NCBI GenBank assembly: GCA_036444495.1
Contig: JAZGBC010000102.1
Span: 1-24,034, forward strand
DNA from: JAZGBC01 sp036444495
GTDB taxonomy: Bacteria; Pseudomonadota; Alphaproteobacteria; Kiloniellales; J153
Direction: 5' to 3'
DNA length: 24,034 nt
The translations under genes were made by a program, and so were the position numbers. Under the pieces are notes generated by a model. It worked only from the letters and a program-made list of their open reading frames with translations, was not told the origin of the DNA and made no database searches. Positions 15,243 to 22,698 of the stretch are shown piece by piece. Numbering within the stretch: the stretch's first letter is position 1; the number at the start of each line of letters is the position of its first letter.

Positions 15243-15703
15243 CGATCCCAGTCACCCTTCACGTGAATGGCGAGACCCATGAATTCTCGGTCGGACCAAC
15301 CGAAATGCTGATAGACGTCCTGCGCCGACGCCTCGATCTGACGGGGACCAACCGGGACTGCGGCATGGGGATCTGTGGCGTCTGCACCGTGCTCCTCGAT
15401 GGCCGCCCGGTCAGCTCCTGCATCCTGCTGGCGGCTCAGGCCGACGGGGCCGAGATCACCACGGTGGAGGCGCTGGAACGCGATGGGCGCCTCAGCCCGC
15501 TGCAAGATGCTTTTCTGCGCCATGGTGCCGTGCAGTGCGGCTATTGTACGCCGGGCTTCATCATCACGGCCACGGCCTTGCTCGCGGAGAGCCCCCGCCC
15601 GACACGCGCGGAAATCATCGAGGCCCTGAAAGGGAATCTGTGCCGCTGCACGGGCTACAAGAAGATCGTGGAGGCAATTGAATCGGTGGCGCAAGCCCCC
15701 TAA
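15239..15703 (+). CDS. 2Fe-2S subunit of second molybdenum hydroxylase (CoxS-like)
   Basis: A 154-residue electron-transfer subunit with two [2Fe-2S] clusters. The N-terminal ferredoxin domain ligands are Cys41, Cys46, Cys49 and Cys61 (CGMGICGVC then SSC); the C-terminal helical domain ligands are Cys100, Cys103, Cys135 and Cys137 (CGYC and CRC), all at family spacing. It begins in an ATGA overlap with the FAD subunit gene and is the last enzyme gene before the transporter genes. Clusters pass electrons from molybdenum to FAD. Length is normal, with no signal peptide, so the complex is cytoplasmic. Confidence 0.95.
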   Translation: MTIPVTLHVNGETHEFSVGPTEMLIDVLRRRLDLTGTNRDCGMGICGVCTVLLDGRPVSSCILLAAQADGAEITTVEALERDGRLSPLQDAFLRHGAVQCGYCTPGFIITATALLAESPRPTRAEIIEALKGNLCRCTGYKKIVEAIESVAQAP

Positions 15704-15724
15704 GGATTAGGCGAAGCGAAAGCC

Positions 15725-15749
15725 ACAGGCGGCGCCCAGCGCCCCCTGT
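15725..15749 (+). other. Stem-loop downstream of the hydroxylase genes
   Basis: ACAGG (15725-15729) pairs with CCTGT (15745-15749), and after a C/C mismatch GGCGC (15731-15735) pairs with GCGCC (15739-15743) around a CCA loop, giving ten base pairs. It lies 21 bases after the 2Fe-2S gene stop. No T tract follows, so it may be an RNA-processing or partial termination element and not a classical terminator. Confidence 0.5.
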
Positions 15750-15764
15750 AAAGGTGAAACGAGA

Positions 15765-15817
15765 AGCGTGCGCGTTCGTGCTTTCGCAAATTAGAGATCG
15801 CCGGTTGGACGCACGCT
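15765..15817 (+). other. Inverted repeat upstream of binding-protein gene
   Basis: AGCGTGCG (15765-15772) and CGCACGCT (15810-15817) are an exact 8-bp inverted repeat with a 37-base loop, ending just ahead of the GGGAGAG ribosome site of the binding-protein gene. It may structure the leader or be a protein site; symmetry is the only evidence. Confidence 0.35.
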
Positions 15818-15837
15818 GATACAGGGAGAGAAAAACC

Positions 15838-17064
15838 ATGACACGAACGACATTAGCTAGGACCAAGACTTGGCTCGGCATTGCCGCGATGGCCGCGACG
15901 ATGGTGGGCTTCGGGACCGTCGGCCAAGCCGCCGAACCGATCAAAATTGGCGAGATCAACAGCTACACCGCGCTCGCCGATTTCACCCAGCCCTACAAGA
16001 AGGGTTGGCAGATGGCCGTGGAGGAGATTAATGCGGCCGGCGGCGTGATCGGGCGTCCGCTCGAGGTTATTGCCCGCGATGACGGCGGCAAGCCCGGCAA
16101 CGCGGTCAAGATCGCCGAGGAGCTGACCACCAAGGAGAATGTGGATCTTCTCGCCGGCACTTTCTTCTCGCACATCGGTGTTGCGGTCACGAACTATTCG
16201 AAGCAGCGCAAGAAGCTCTTCATCGCGACCGAGCCCATGAGCGATGACATCACCTGGAAGCAGGGCCATCGCTATACATTCCGCCTGCGGCCTTCGACCT
16301 ACCTGCAGTCGGCGATGCTGGCCGAAGAGGCGGCCAAGCTCCCAGCCAAGCGCTGGGCCATCGTCGCGCCCAATTATAAGTTCGGGCAGGATGCGGTCGC
16401 CGCCTTCAAGAAAGTGATGAAGGCCAAGCGTCCGGACGTCGAGTTCGTCGAGGAGCAGTGGCCGGCGCTCTTTAAGATCGATCCGGGAGCGACCGTGCAG
16501 GCCTTGTTGCGGGCCAAGCCGGATGGAATTTACAGCGCGCTCTTCAGCCGCGACCTCACGGCTTTCGTGCGTGAGGCCGAGCTGCGCGGGCTGCTGAAGC
16601 CGGACCTGACGGTTGTCGGCCTGCTTACGGGTGAACCGGAATATTTGGATCCGATGGGCGAGGAGGCCCCGAAGAACTGGATCGTGACCGGCTATCCCTG
16701 GTATGCGATCGAAGACCCAAAGCACAAAAAGTTCATCGAGGACTACCAGGCCAAGTACAACGAGACCCCGCGCATGGGTAGCCTGGTCGGCTATGTCTTC
16801 ATCCAAGCCATCGCGGCCATGATCGAGAAGGCGGGATCGACAGACCAGGACGCCATGATCTCGGCCATGGAGGGCCTGACCTTCGATTCGGTGGTCGGAC
16901 CCATAACTTTCCGGGGACTCGACCATCAATCCACCATGGGGACTTGGGTGGGCCGCACCGCCGTCAAGGACGGCAAGCCCATAATGGTCGATTGGCACTA
17001 TGCCAAGGGCGAGGATTACTTCCCCACGGATGAGGAAATCAAGGCACTCAGAGGGTCGAACTAG
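15838..17064 (+). CDS. Periplasmic substrate-binding protein, branched-chain amino acid ABC type (LivK-like)
   Basis: A 408-residue periplasmic binding protein of the Leu/Ile/Val family (COG0683, type I fold). A Sec signal peptide is clear: basic start (RTTLARTK), hydrophobic core, and probable cleavage after the QAA near residue 32; no lipobox Cys. Mature protein begins EPIKIGEINSYTALADFTQPYKKGWQMAVEEINAAGGVIGRPLEVI, characteristic of the family. The start at 15838 has a GGGAGAG site. It opens the transporter gene set and is flanked by stem-loops on both sides. Members of this group transport many compounds besides amino acids, including aromatic and heterocyclic acids, so import of the hydroxylase substrate is a reasonable inference from the shared strand and neighbourhood. 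Confidence 0.93.
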   Translation: MTRTTLARTKTWLGIAAMAATMVGFGTVGQAAEPIKIGEINSYTALADFTQPYKKGWQMAVEEINAAGGVIGRPLEVIARDDGGKPGNAVKIAEELTTKENVDLLAGTFFSHIGVAVTNYSKQRKKLFIATEPMSDDITWKQGHRYTFRLRPSTYLQSAMLAEEAAKLPAKRWAIVAPNYKFGQDAVAAFKKVMKAKRPDVEFVEEQWPALFKIDPGATVQALLRAKPDGIYSALFSRDLTAFVREAELRGLLKPDLTVVGLLTGEPEYLDPMGEEAPKNWIVTGYPWYAIEDPKHKKFIEDYQAKYNETPRMGSLVGYVFIQAIAAMIEKAGSTDQDAMISAMEGLTFDSVVGPITFRGLDHQSTMGTWVGRTAVKDGKPIMVDWHYAKGEDYFPTDEEIKALRGSN

Positions 17065-17080
17065 CCCTAGCCATCTAGGC

Positions 17081-17107
17081 GGCGCGCGTCCCTTATGGGG
17101 CCGCGCC
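17081..17107 (+). other. Intercistronic stem-loop between binding protein and permease genes
   Basis: GGCGCG (17081-17086) pairs with CGCGCC (17102-17107); above one bulged C the helix continues with G17088-C17101, a T-G wobble and CCC/GGG, closed by a TTAT tetraloop. About eleven pairs in 27 bases make a very stable hairpin. It sits 17 bases after the binding-protein stop and just ahead of the permease, where such elements often protect upstream mRNA and lower downstream expression. It also buries a GGGG that could serve as ribosome site. Confidence 0.6.
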
Positions 17108-17111
17108 ACCG

Positions 17112-18992
17112 ATGGTTTTCGGTCATCGTCATACGACCATGAGCTTTTACTTCGCCCAGTTCCTGACGGGTCTGGCCAGCGCTTCGTCGCTGTTTCTCGT
17201 AGCCTCCGGCATGTCGATCATTTTCGGCGTGACGCGGATCGTGAACTTCGCGCACGGCTCCTTCTACATGCTGGGCGCCTTTATCGCCTACAGCTTCGTG
17301 ACCGAGTTTCCACAGGGGCCGATGGGCTTCTGGGGCGGCATTCTGCTGACGGCGTTCGTGGTCGGCCTCATCGGCGTGGTCATGGAGATTCTCGTGCTGC
17401 GCCGGATCTACCAATCGCCCGAGCTCTTTCAACTCGTGGCGACCTTTGGCGTGGTTTTGCTCATCAAGGACGTAGCGCTCTGGGTTTGGGGACCCGAGGA
17501 CAGGCTGGGACCGCGCGCGCCGGGGTTCGATGGCGCCATAGATATCTTCGGCTCCCTGGTGCCGGAATACGATCTCGTCATGATCGTCCTTGGATTCGTC
17601 GTCCTGGGGGGGCTCTGGCTGCTGTTCAACCGCACCCGTTGGGGCGCTTTGGTTCGCGCCGCCACCGAGGACCGCGAGATGCTGGGGGCGCTCGGCGTCA
17701 ACCAAGCCCTGCTCTTTACCTCGGTGGTCTTTCTCGGCTCGGTCCTGGCGGGTCTTGGCGGCGCGCTGCAGATTCCGCGTGCCTCCGTCAGCCATAATAT
17801 GGATATGGCCATCATCGCCACGGTCTTCGTGGTGGTTGTGGTCGGCGGCATGGGCAGCATCGTCGGCGCCTTCCTCGCCTCGGTCATCATCAGCGAACTG
17901 AGCGCCTTCGGCATTCTCATCTTTCCGCGGATCACGCTGGTGCTCATGTTCCTGGTGATGGTGATCGTGCTCGTCCTCCGGCCATGGGGAATTCTCGGGA
18001 AACCCGAAAACCAGACTGTGGGCGAAACCGTCGAGGATGAAACCTTATCCATCATTCCCGGCGCAAGGATGCGCCTTGCCATGCTCGGGGTGTTTCTGCT
18101 GTTGCTCGTTACGCCTTATCTGGTGCAAGAGTTTTATCTCGTCCTCCTCACCGAGGTCTTCGTTTTCGCGCTCTTCGCCACCAGCCTACATTTCATCATG
18201 GGCAATGGCGGCATGGTCTCCTTCGGGCACGCGGCGTATTTCGGTCTCGGGGCCTATGGCGGTGCCGTCCTGCTGCTCTATGGCGGGACCGGGATGGGGC
18301 TGGCTTTGCTGCTCGCCCCCCTCCTCGCCTGCGCGGGCGCGGCGCTCTTCGGATGGTTCTGCGTGCGACTTTCCGGCGTCTACATGGCCATGCTCAGCCT
18401 CGCCTTCGCGCAGATCGTCTGGTCCGTCGTGTTCCAGATGACGGAGCTGACAGGCGGCGAGAATGGCCTGGTTGGCATCTGGCCGTCGGAGTGGGCGAGC
18501 GATCGTTCGGCATTCTACTATCTGACGCTGGTCATCTGCACCGCTGGAGTCGTGACGCTGTGGCGCATGCTGTACTCACCCTTCGGCTATACGCTGCGCG
18601 CCGGACGCGACTCGCCGTTGCGGATCGAGTCGATCGGCATCGACTACCGCGCCCACAAGTGGCTGGCCTTTATCATCTCCGGTGCCTTCGCCGGTGTCGC
18701 CGGCGCCATTTACGGCTTCTCCAAGGGCATCGTGACGCCGACCACCGTTGACATCCCGCGCTCGATCGATGTCCTCATGATGGTGCTCATAGGTGGCGTT
18801 CAGACGTTGGTGGGACCGCTGGCCGGCGCTTTCGCCTTCGTCGTGCTGGAGGACCGCCTACTCGCCCTCGAATTCTGGCGGGCCATCTTCGGCCTCATCA
18901 TCATCGGCATTTGCCTTGGCATGCCGAAAGGGATCGTCGGCTCGCTCCGTGTGCTGTTCCAGCGCGGCCGAGCGGCGGGCACACCGCCATGA
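17112..18992 (+). CDS. Fused LivH-LivM branched-chain amino acid-type ABC permease
   Basis: A 626-residue inner-membrane protein joining two permeases. The LivH half (about 10-295) begins MSFYFAQFLTGLASASSLFLV and contains GVTRIVNFAHGSFYMLGAF and the cytoplasmic loop RAATEDREMLGALGVN; the LivM half (about 315-615) includes MGNGGMVSFGHAAYFGLGAYGG and the EAA-like loop GRDSPLRIESIGIDYRAHKWLAF. Each half has many hydrophobic segments. A hydrophilic linker near 297-315 separates them. Most Liv systems encode two proteins; fusion fixes a 1:1 ratio. The start is ambiguous: ATG at 17112 or at 17139, where typical LivH homology begins; neither has a clear ribosome site, and the upstream hairpin hides the best candidate. 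Its stop overlaps the livG start (ATGA). Confidence 0.92.
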   Translation: MVFGHRHTTMSFYFAQFLTGLASASSLFLVASGMSIIFGVTRIVNFAHGSFYMLGAFIAYSFVTEFPQGPMGFWGGILLTAFVVGLIGVVMEILVLRRIYQSPELFQLVATFGVVLLIKDVALWVWGPEDRLGPRAPGFDGAIDIFGSLVPEYDLVMIVLGFVVLGGLWLLFNRTRWGALVRAATEDREMLGALGVNQALLFTSVVFLGSVLAGLGGALQIPRASVSHNMDMAIIATVFVVVVVGGMGSIVGAFLASVIISELSAFGILIFPRITLVLMFLVMVIVLVLRPWGILGKPENQTVGETVEDETLSIIPGARMRLAMLGVFLLLLVTPYLVQEFYLVLLTEVFVFALFATSLHFIMGNGGMVSFGHAAYFGLGAYGGAVLLLYGGTGMGLALLLAPLLACAGAALFGWFCVRLSGVYMAMLSLAFAQIVWSVVFQMTELTGGENGLVGIWPSEWASDRSAFYYLTLVICTAGVVTLWRMLYSPFGYTLRAGRDSPLRIESIGIDYRAHKWLAFIISGAFAGVAGAIYGFSKGIVTPTTVDIPRSIDVLMMVLIGGVQTLVGPLAGAFAFVVLEDRLLALEFWRAIFGLIIIGICLGMPKGIVGSLRVLFQRGRAAGTPP

Positions 18993-19765
18993 CGGTCTTC
19001 ACCGCCTCGGGCCTCAGCAAGGCCTTCGGGGGCGTCGCGGCCCTGACCGACGTCAGCTTCGAGCTTGCGGCCGGTGAGCTGCTCGCCATGATCGGCCCCA
19101 ACGGGGCCGGCAAATCGACCTGTTTCAACTGCATCAACGGGCAGCTTCGCCCGGACAAGGGCTCCATCGAGTTCGACGGGCACGAACTGGTCGGTTTGCA
19201 GCCCCGCGAGATCTGGCGCCTGGGGGTCGGCCGTACCTTCCAGATTACGGCCACCTTCGGTTCCATGACCGTGGTCGAGAATGTCCAGATGGTGCTGATT
19301 TCGTACAACCGGCGGTGCCGGTCCCTTTGGCCCCTGGCCAAGACCCTCTACCGCGAGCGGGCAATGGAGCTGCTCGAGGCGGTCGGCATGCAGGATCAGG
19401 CCGAGCGCCGTTGCAATGTCCTGGCGTACGGCGATCTCAAGCGGGTCGAGCTGGCTGTTGCGCTGGCCCATGATCCACACCTGCTGCTCATGGACGAGCC
19501 CACGGCCGGCATGGCGCCGAGCGAGCGCATCGAGCTTATGGAGCTGACCGCCCATATCGTCAGCGAGCGCGGGATCAGCGTGCTCTTTACCGAGCACGAC
19601 ATGGATGTGGTTTTCGCCAATGCAAGCCGGATTATCGTGTTGAACCGGGGCCGGGTGATCGCAGAGGGAACGCCGTCTGCGGTGCGCGCCGATGCTCTGG
19701 TACAGGAGATTTACCTGGGGGCGGGAAGCACTTTTAAGGCGCCCGCGAGGCTTGCCGATGCTTGA
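18989..19765 (+). CDS. livG: ABC transporter ATP-binding protein, LivG type
   Basis: A 258-residue ATPase. Walker A GPNGAGKST is at 36-44, the Q-loop follows at FQI near 84, the signature region reads LAYGDLKRVE (145-154) in place of LSGGQ as is common in LivG, Walker B LLLMDE is at 165-170 with catalytic Glu170, and the switch His203 is in FTEHDMDVV. The start is the ATG at 18989, overlapping the permease stop by 4 bases; longer upstream frame lies in the permease gene. It pairs with the following LivF-type ATPase to power the fused permease at the cytoplasmic face. Confidence 0.94.
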   Translation: MTVFTASGLSKAFGGVAALTDVSFELAAGELLAMIGPNGAGKSTCFNCINGQLRPDKGSIEFDGHELVGLQPREIWRLGVGRTFQITATFGSMTVVENVQMVLISYNRRCRSLWPLAKTLYRERAMELLEAVGMQDQAERRCNVLAYGDLKRVELAVALAHDPHLLLMDEPTAGMAPSERIELMELTAHIVSERGISVLFTEHDMDVVFANASRIIVLNRGRVIAEGTPSAVRADALVQEIYLGAGSTFKAPARLADA

Positions 19766-20459
19766 GGTCCGCGATCTGCATACCCACTATGGGCGCGCCG
19801 AAATCTTGGCCGATGTCTCCTTCGAGATTCACGCTGGGCAGGTCGCCGCGCTCTTGGGCCGGAACGGCGCCGGCAAATCGACGACACTCAAGAGCATCAT
19901 GCGAATCGTGCGTCCGACCCGGGGAGAGGTCTTCTTTGCCGGCCAATCAATCAGCCGGATGCAATCCTTCGAGATTTGCCGGATGGGACTCGGTTACGTG
20001 CCGGAAGAGCGGCGCATCTTTACCAGCCTCACCGTTGCCGAGAACCTGGATGTTGCGCGCCAGCCCGCGCGCGAGGGGGCGCCCGCCTGGACCCTCGACC
20101 GGCTTTTCGCGCTGTTCCCCAACCTTGCCGAGTTGCGCGCCAAGTCGGCGAACGCGATCTCGGGCGGCGAACAGCAGATGCTGACCGTGGCGCGTACCTT
20201 GATGGGCAATCCCCGCGCCATTCTGCTCGACGAGCCGTCGGAAGGCTTGGCGCCGGTGATCGTCGAGCAGATGGTCGAGACCCTCAAGGAGTTGAAGGCC
20301 GAAGGCGTCACCATCCTGCTGTCCGAGCAGAACCTGAATTTCGCCGGCCTTGTCGCGGACCGCGCGATCATCATCGAAAAGGGCCGCATCCGATATACCG
20401 GCACCATGCAGGAAGCGCTGAGCGATGAGTCGATCCGCGCGGCCTATCTCTCGGTATAG
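19758..20459 (+). CDS. livF: ABC transporter ATP-binding protein, LivF type
   Basis: A 233-residue ATPase, the usual LivF length. Walker A GRNGAGKST lies at 34-42, the LivF-typical GYVPEERRIFTSLTVAENL at 79-97, signature ISGGEQQ at 134-140, Walker B AILLDE at 154-159, and the switch region LLSEQNLNFA near 195. Its ATG overlaps the end of livG by 8 bases (19758-19765), confirming this start over in-frame upstream codons. It is the last gene of the transporter set; the next + strand gene starts after a 254-base AT-rich gap and seems to have its own promoter. Confidence 0.95.
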   Translation: MLEVRDLHTHYGRAEILADVSFEIHAGQVAALLGRNGAGKSTTLKSIMRIVRPTRGEVFFAGQSISRMQSFEICRMGLGYVPEERRIFTSLTVAENLDVARQPAREGAPAWTLDRLFALFPNLAELRAKSANAISGGEQQMLTVARTLMGNPRAILLDEPSEGLAPVIVEQMVETLKELKAEGVTILLSEQNLNFAGLVADRAIIIEKGRIRYTGTMQEALSDESIRAAYLSV

Positions 20460-20567
20460 GCGGGCCAGGAGCTCGTCCCCACCAGAAATTAGATCCTGAC
20501 GTAGGATGAGTCCTTGGCAGTGACTGGATTCCTGTGGATTCGATAGCTTTTCGAGGCACCAAAGTCG

Positions 20568-20596
20568 GTGATATCCATAAGAAAATTAGGTATAAT
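20568..20596 (+). promoter_or_regulatory. Candidate sigma-70-type promoter
   Basis: A perfect TATAAT (20591-20596) follows GTGATA (20568-20573, four of six matches to TTGACA) at the ideal 17-base spacing. The surrounding sequence (about 20570-20610) is markedly AT-rich for this genome. It lies about 118 bases upstream of the methyltransferase-fold gene at 20714. The rest of the 20460-20713 gap shows only a small inverted repeat, ATCCT/AGGAT at 20493-20507. Confidence 0.55.
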
Positions 20597-20713
20597 ATAA
20601 GAGATTAAAGCCGGGCGCCTCGGGCGGGCTGTTCGGAAGGATTTCGCACTGACGCAGAAACCAGCCGGCGGACGGGCGTTGCCGGTTCAATCCCTACGGA
20701 GGTGGCTAATCCC

Positions 20714-21604
20714 ATGCGCACCTTTGCCGAAGCCCTCGACCAGCGGGTGCTCCTGAGCGACGGTTCGGCCGTTCGGCTGCTCCGCGCTCATAAACTCGAT
20801 CTCCAGCGCGACTTCTACGGCGCCGAGGACTGCTTTGATGTCTTGTGCCTGACCCGTACCCGCCTCGTGCGCCGGGCACACATCGCTTACCTGGAGGCCG
20901 GCGCGGACGTAATCCGCACCAACACGCTGGAAGCCTCGCCGCTATCACTGCGGCCCCATGGGCTAGGCGAGGAGGCCTTCTACATCAACTATTCGGCAGC
21001 ACAGATCGCCAGCGAGGCGGTGGATAGCGTCCCCGGACGCGGGCGGCGGCGCTTCGTGCTGGGAGTGGTGCGCGATCAGGGCTGGAACGAGGCCCCCAAG
21101 GCCCTCGAAGGGGCCGTCGCCACGCAGGTCGAGGGTTTGCTCGCCGGCGGGGTCGATGGGATCGCCCTGGATTTGACGCCCGGCACCGGCCGAACGCCGG
21201 TCTTCCTGCGCGGGGCGCAGGAGGCCAAGAAGCGCCTCGGCGCTCGCGCGCCGATCTTCCTGGAACGCACACCGGGGGGGCCCGAGTTCTCCGAACATAT
21301 GCGGGCGCTGGCCGACGGCGTCATCTGCTTCCGTCAGGGCCAGACCGGGCGTTTCGACTGGCTGAAGAACGCGATCCGCGCGGAGCAGATCAACCTGGTG
21401 GGCGGTGGAGCCACGCCGGAAGATACCGCCCGGCTCGACCGCTTCCTGCGCGCGCTGGCCGATGACGGCCTGCGTCCCCTGACCCAATGGCACCAGAAGC
21501 GCTTCGGCGAGGAGTCGGCGCCGGCGTCGAGCACGCTCTATGCCGAGTTGGAGCCGGCGATCGCCGGCGGCGCGGAGTGCCGGCCGGAGAAGGTCTCGGG
21601 CTAA
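20714..21604 (+). CDS. Homocysteine S-methyltransferase-fold protein lacking zinc cysteines
   Basis: A 296-residue protein with the N-terminal signatures of PF02574: LLSDGSAVRLL (13-23), CFDVLCLTRTRLVRRAHIAYLEAGADVIRTNTLEASP (40-76) and a distant INYSAAQIAS block. In active family members zinc is held by one Cys in a strand and a Cys-Cys pair in a GGCCG motif. Here the latter region reads LVGGGATPEDTARL (228-241), so the Cys pair is gone; Cys205 in VICFRQG may be the remaining position. Canonical homocysteine methylation is therefore doubtful. The ATG at 20714 is chosen over the GTG at 20702 because the GGAGGT site (20698-20703) would overlap the GTG. It may be a repurposed partner protein of corrinoid metabolism; function unknown. 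Confidence 0.82.
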   Translation: MRTFAEALDQRVLLSDGSAVRLLRAHKLDLQRDFYGAEDCFDVLCLTRTRLVRRAHIAYLEAGADVIRTNTLEASPLSLRPHGLGEEAFYINYSAAQIASEAVDSVPGRGRRRFVLGVVRDQGWNEAPKALEGAVATQVEGLLAGGVDGIALDLTPGTGRTPVFLRGAQEAKKRLGARAPIFLERTPGGPEFSEHMRALADGVICFRQGQTGRFDWLKNAIRAEQINLVGGGATPEDTARLDRFLRALADDGLRPLTQWHQKRFGEESAPASSTLYAELEPAIAGGAECRPEKVSG

Positions 21605-21622
21605 TACCAACGGCGCGGCTGG

Positions 21623-22549
21623 TCACTCGGCGGCTCGGGCATCGCCAGCGTTTCCGTTGAGCACGCCGCATTTGCGCATCAGACGTTCGAGTTCGGCCTT
21701 GTCCGCGAGACCGAGTTCCCGCAGCGGACGGCGTGGTGGTCCCACGGGAATCCCGAGAATCGGAAGCGCCGCATGGGCAACGCGCACGTGGCTCTTCGCG
21801 CACATGAACTCGCAGAGCGGAAATAGCCGGTCGAACAGTTCCCGGGCCCCGGCGGGATCTTTCTTCTCGACCGCGAGATCGAAGAGCTGCACGGATTCGC
21901 GTGGACAGAGGTTCGTCATGCCTGAGAACCAACCCTCCGCCCCGCTCAAAAGGGACTGCAGGGTCAGGGACTCCCAACCGGAAAATACCGTCATCGTATC
22001 GTTGGTCAGGCGCCTGATCGCGGTGATCCGCGTCAGATCCGACGAGCTCTCCTTGATGTAGCGGATGTTGTCGATTTCGGCGAGACGCGCCACCAGCGGC
22101 GGCTTGATGTCGACGCCCGTGGTCCCCGGGTTGTTGTAGAGGACGAGCGGAATCTTGACCGCGCCGGCGACCCGCTCGTAGTGCTCGTAAACCTCGTCGT
22201 CGGTCAACGGCCAGTAGGTGATCGGTACGACCAGGACGCCGTCCACCCCCGCGTCCTCGACCGCCTTGGCGAGAGTCATGGTCTCGACCGTGGTCATCGA
22301 GCCCACTCCGCAAAGGACCGGAACCCGGCCGTCGACGTGCTTTACCGCCGCCTTGGCGGCGCTCAGCCGCTCCGCCGAGGTGAACGATCCGTTGGCGCCG
22401 GTACTGCCGAACATGACCATGCCGTGGACGCCCCGTTCGATCTGATAGTCCGCCAACTGCCGCAGCCTATCCTCGTCGATCTTCTCGCCATCGTCCGTTG
22501 TCGGCGTGGCATTGAAGGCGAAAACACCCCTGAACTTCCTGTTAGTCAT
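21623..22549 (-). CDS. DapA/NanA-family class I aldolase (dihydrodipicolinate synthase-like)
   Basis: A 308-residue TIM-barrel aldolase. Schiff-base Lys166 is in RYIKESSSDLTRI, the catalytic Tyr138 in LVLYNNPGTTG, and the Ser-Thr pair in FGSTGANGSF (48-56). In true dihydrodipicolinate synthase the PGRTG motif carries a key Arg; here it is PGTTG (Thr143), so lysine biosynthesis is unlikely and a catabolic pyruvate- or 2-oxoacid-linked lyase or dehydratase is more plausible. The start has an excellent GGAGG site 6 bases upstream. It lies downstream of the Hdr-type gene on the same strand, with a 149-base gap containing a hairpin. A retro-aldol step on a ring-opening product is possible but unsupported beyond proximity. 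Confidence 0.9.
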   Translation of the reverse strand: MTNRKFRGVFAFNATPTTDDGEKIDEDRLRQLADYQIERGVHGMVMFGSTGANGSFTSAERLSAAKAAVKHVDGRVPVLCGVGSMTTVETMTLAKAVEDAGVDGVLVVPITYWPLTDDEVYEHYERVAGAVKIPLVLYNNPGTTGVDIKPPLVARLAEIDNIRYIKESSSDLTRITAIRRLTNDTMTVFSGWESLTLQSLLSGAEGWFSGMTNLCPRESVQLFDLAVEKKDPAGARELFDRLFPLCEFMCAKSHVRVAHAALPILGIPVGPPRRPLRELGLADKAELERLMRKCGVLNGNAGDARAAE

Positions 22550-22570
22550 TTCGAACCTCCAGCGATTTGG

Positions 22571-22591
22571 CGCCTCCTCCGCAAGGAGGCG
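22571..22591 (-). other. 7-bp inverted repeat in leader of the aldolase gene
   Basis: CGCCTCC (22571-22577) and GGAGGCG (22585-22591) pair exactly around a 7-base loop, 22 bases upstream of the aldolase ATG on the - strand. No T tract follows. It could be a terminator remnant of the upstream Hdr gene or a leader hairpin; the rest of the 22550-22698 gap holds nothing recognised. Confidence 0.4.
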
Positions 22592-22698
22592 GACGCTGCA
22601 ACAAGTGCGCGTTTCTACCTGATTCGAGACCTCACAATCGTCGCTTCAAAATGAGCCTCTCGGGCAAGAACACGACATCAAACGTCATCCCGAGCAGG

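Noticed and set aside
15704..15837. Known riboswitch class in the leader
   Set aside because: Inverted repeats are present but no conserved core of a known class could be recognised by eye.
15853..17109. 418-codon - strand frame opposite the binding-protein gene
   Set aside because: Antisense to a clear LivK-type gene with signal peptide; no domain recognised.
21623..22549. Genuine dihydrodipicolinate synthase (dapA)
   Set aside because: The key Arg of the PGRTG motif is Thr, and there is no lysine biosynthesis context.
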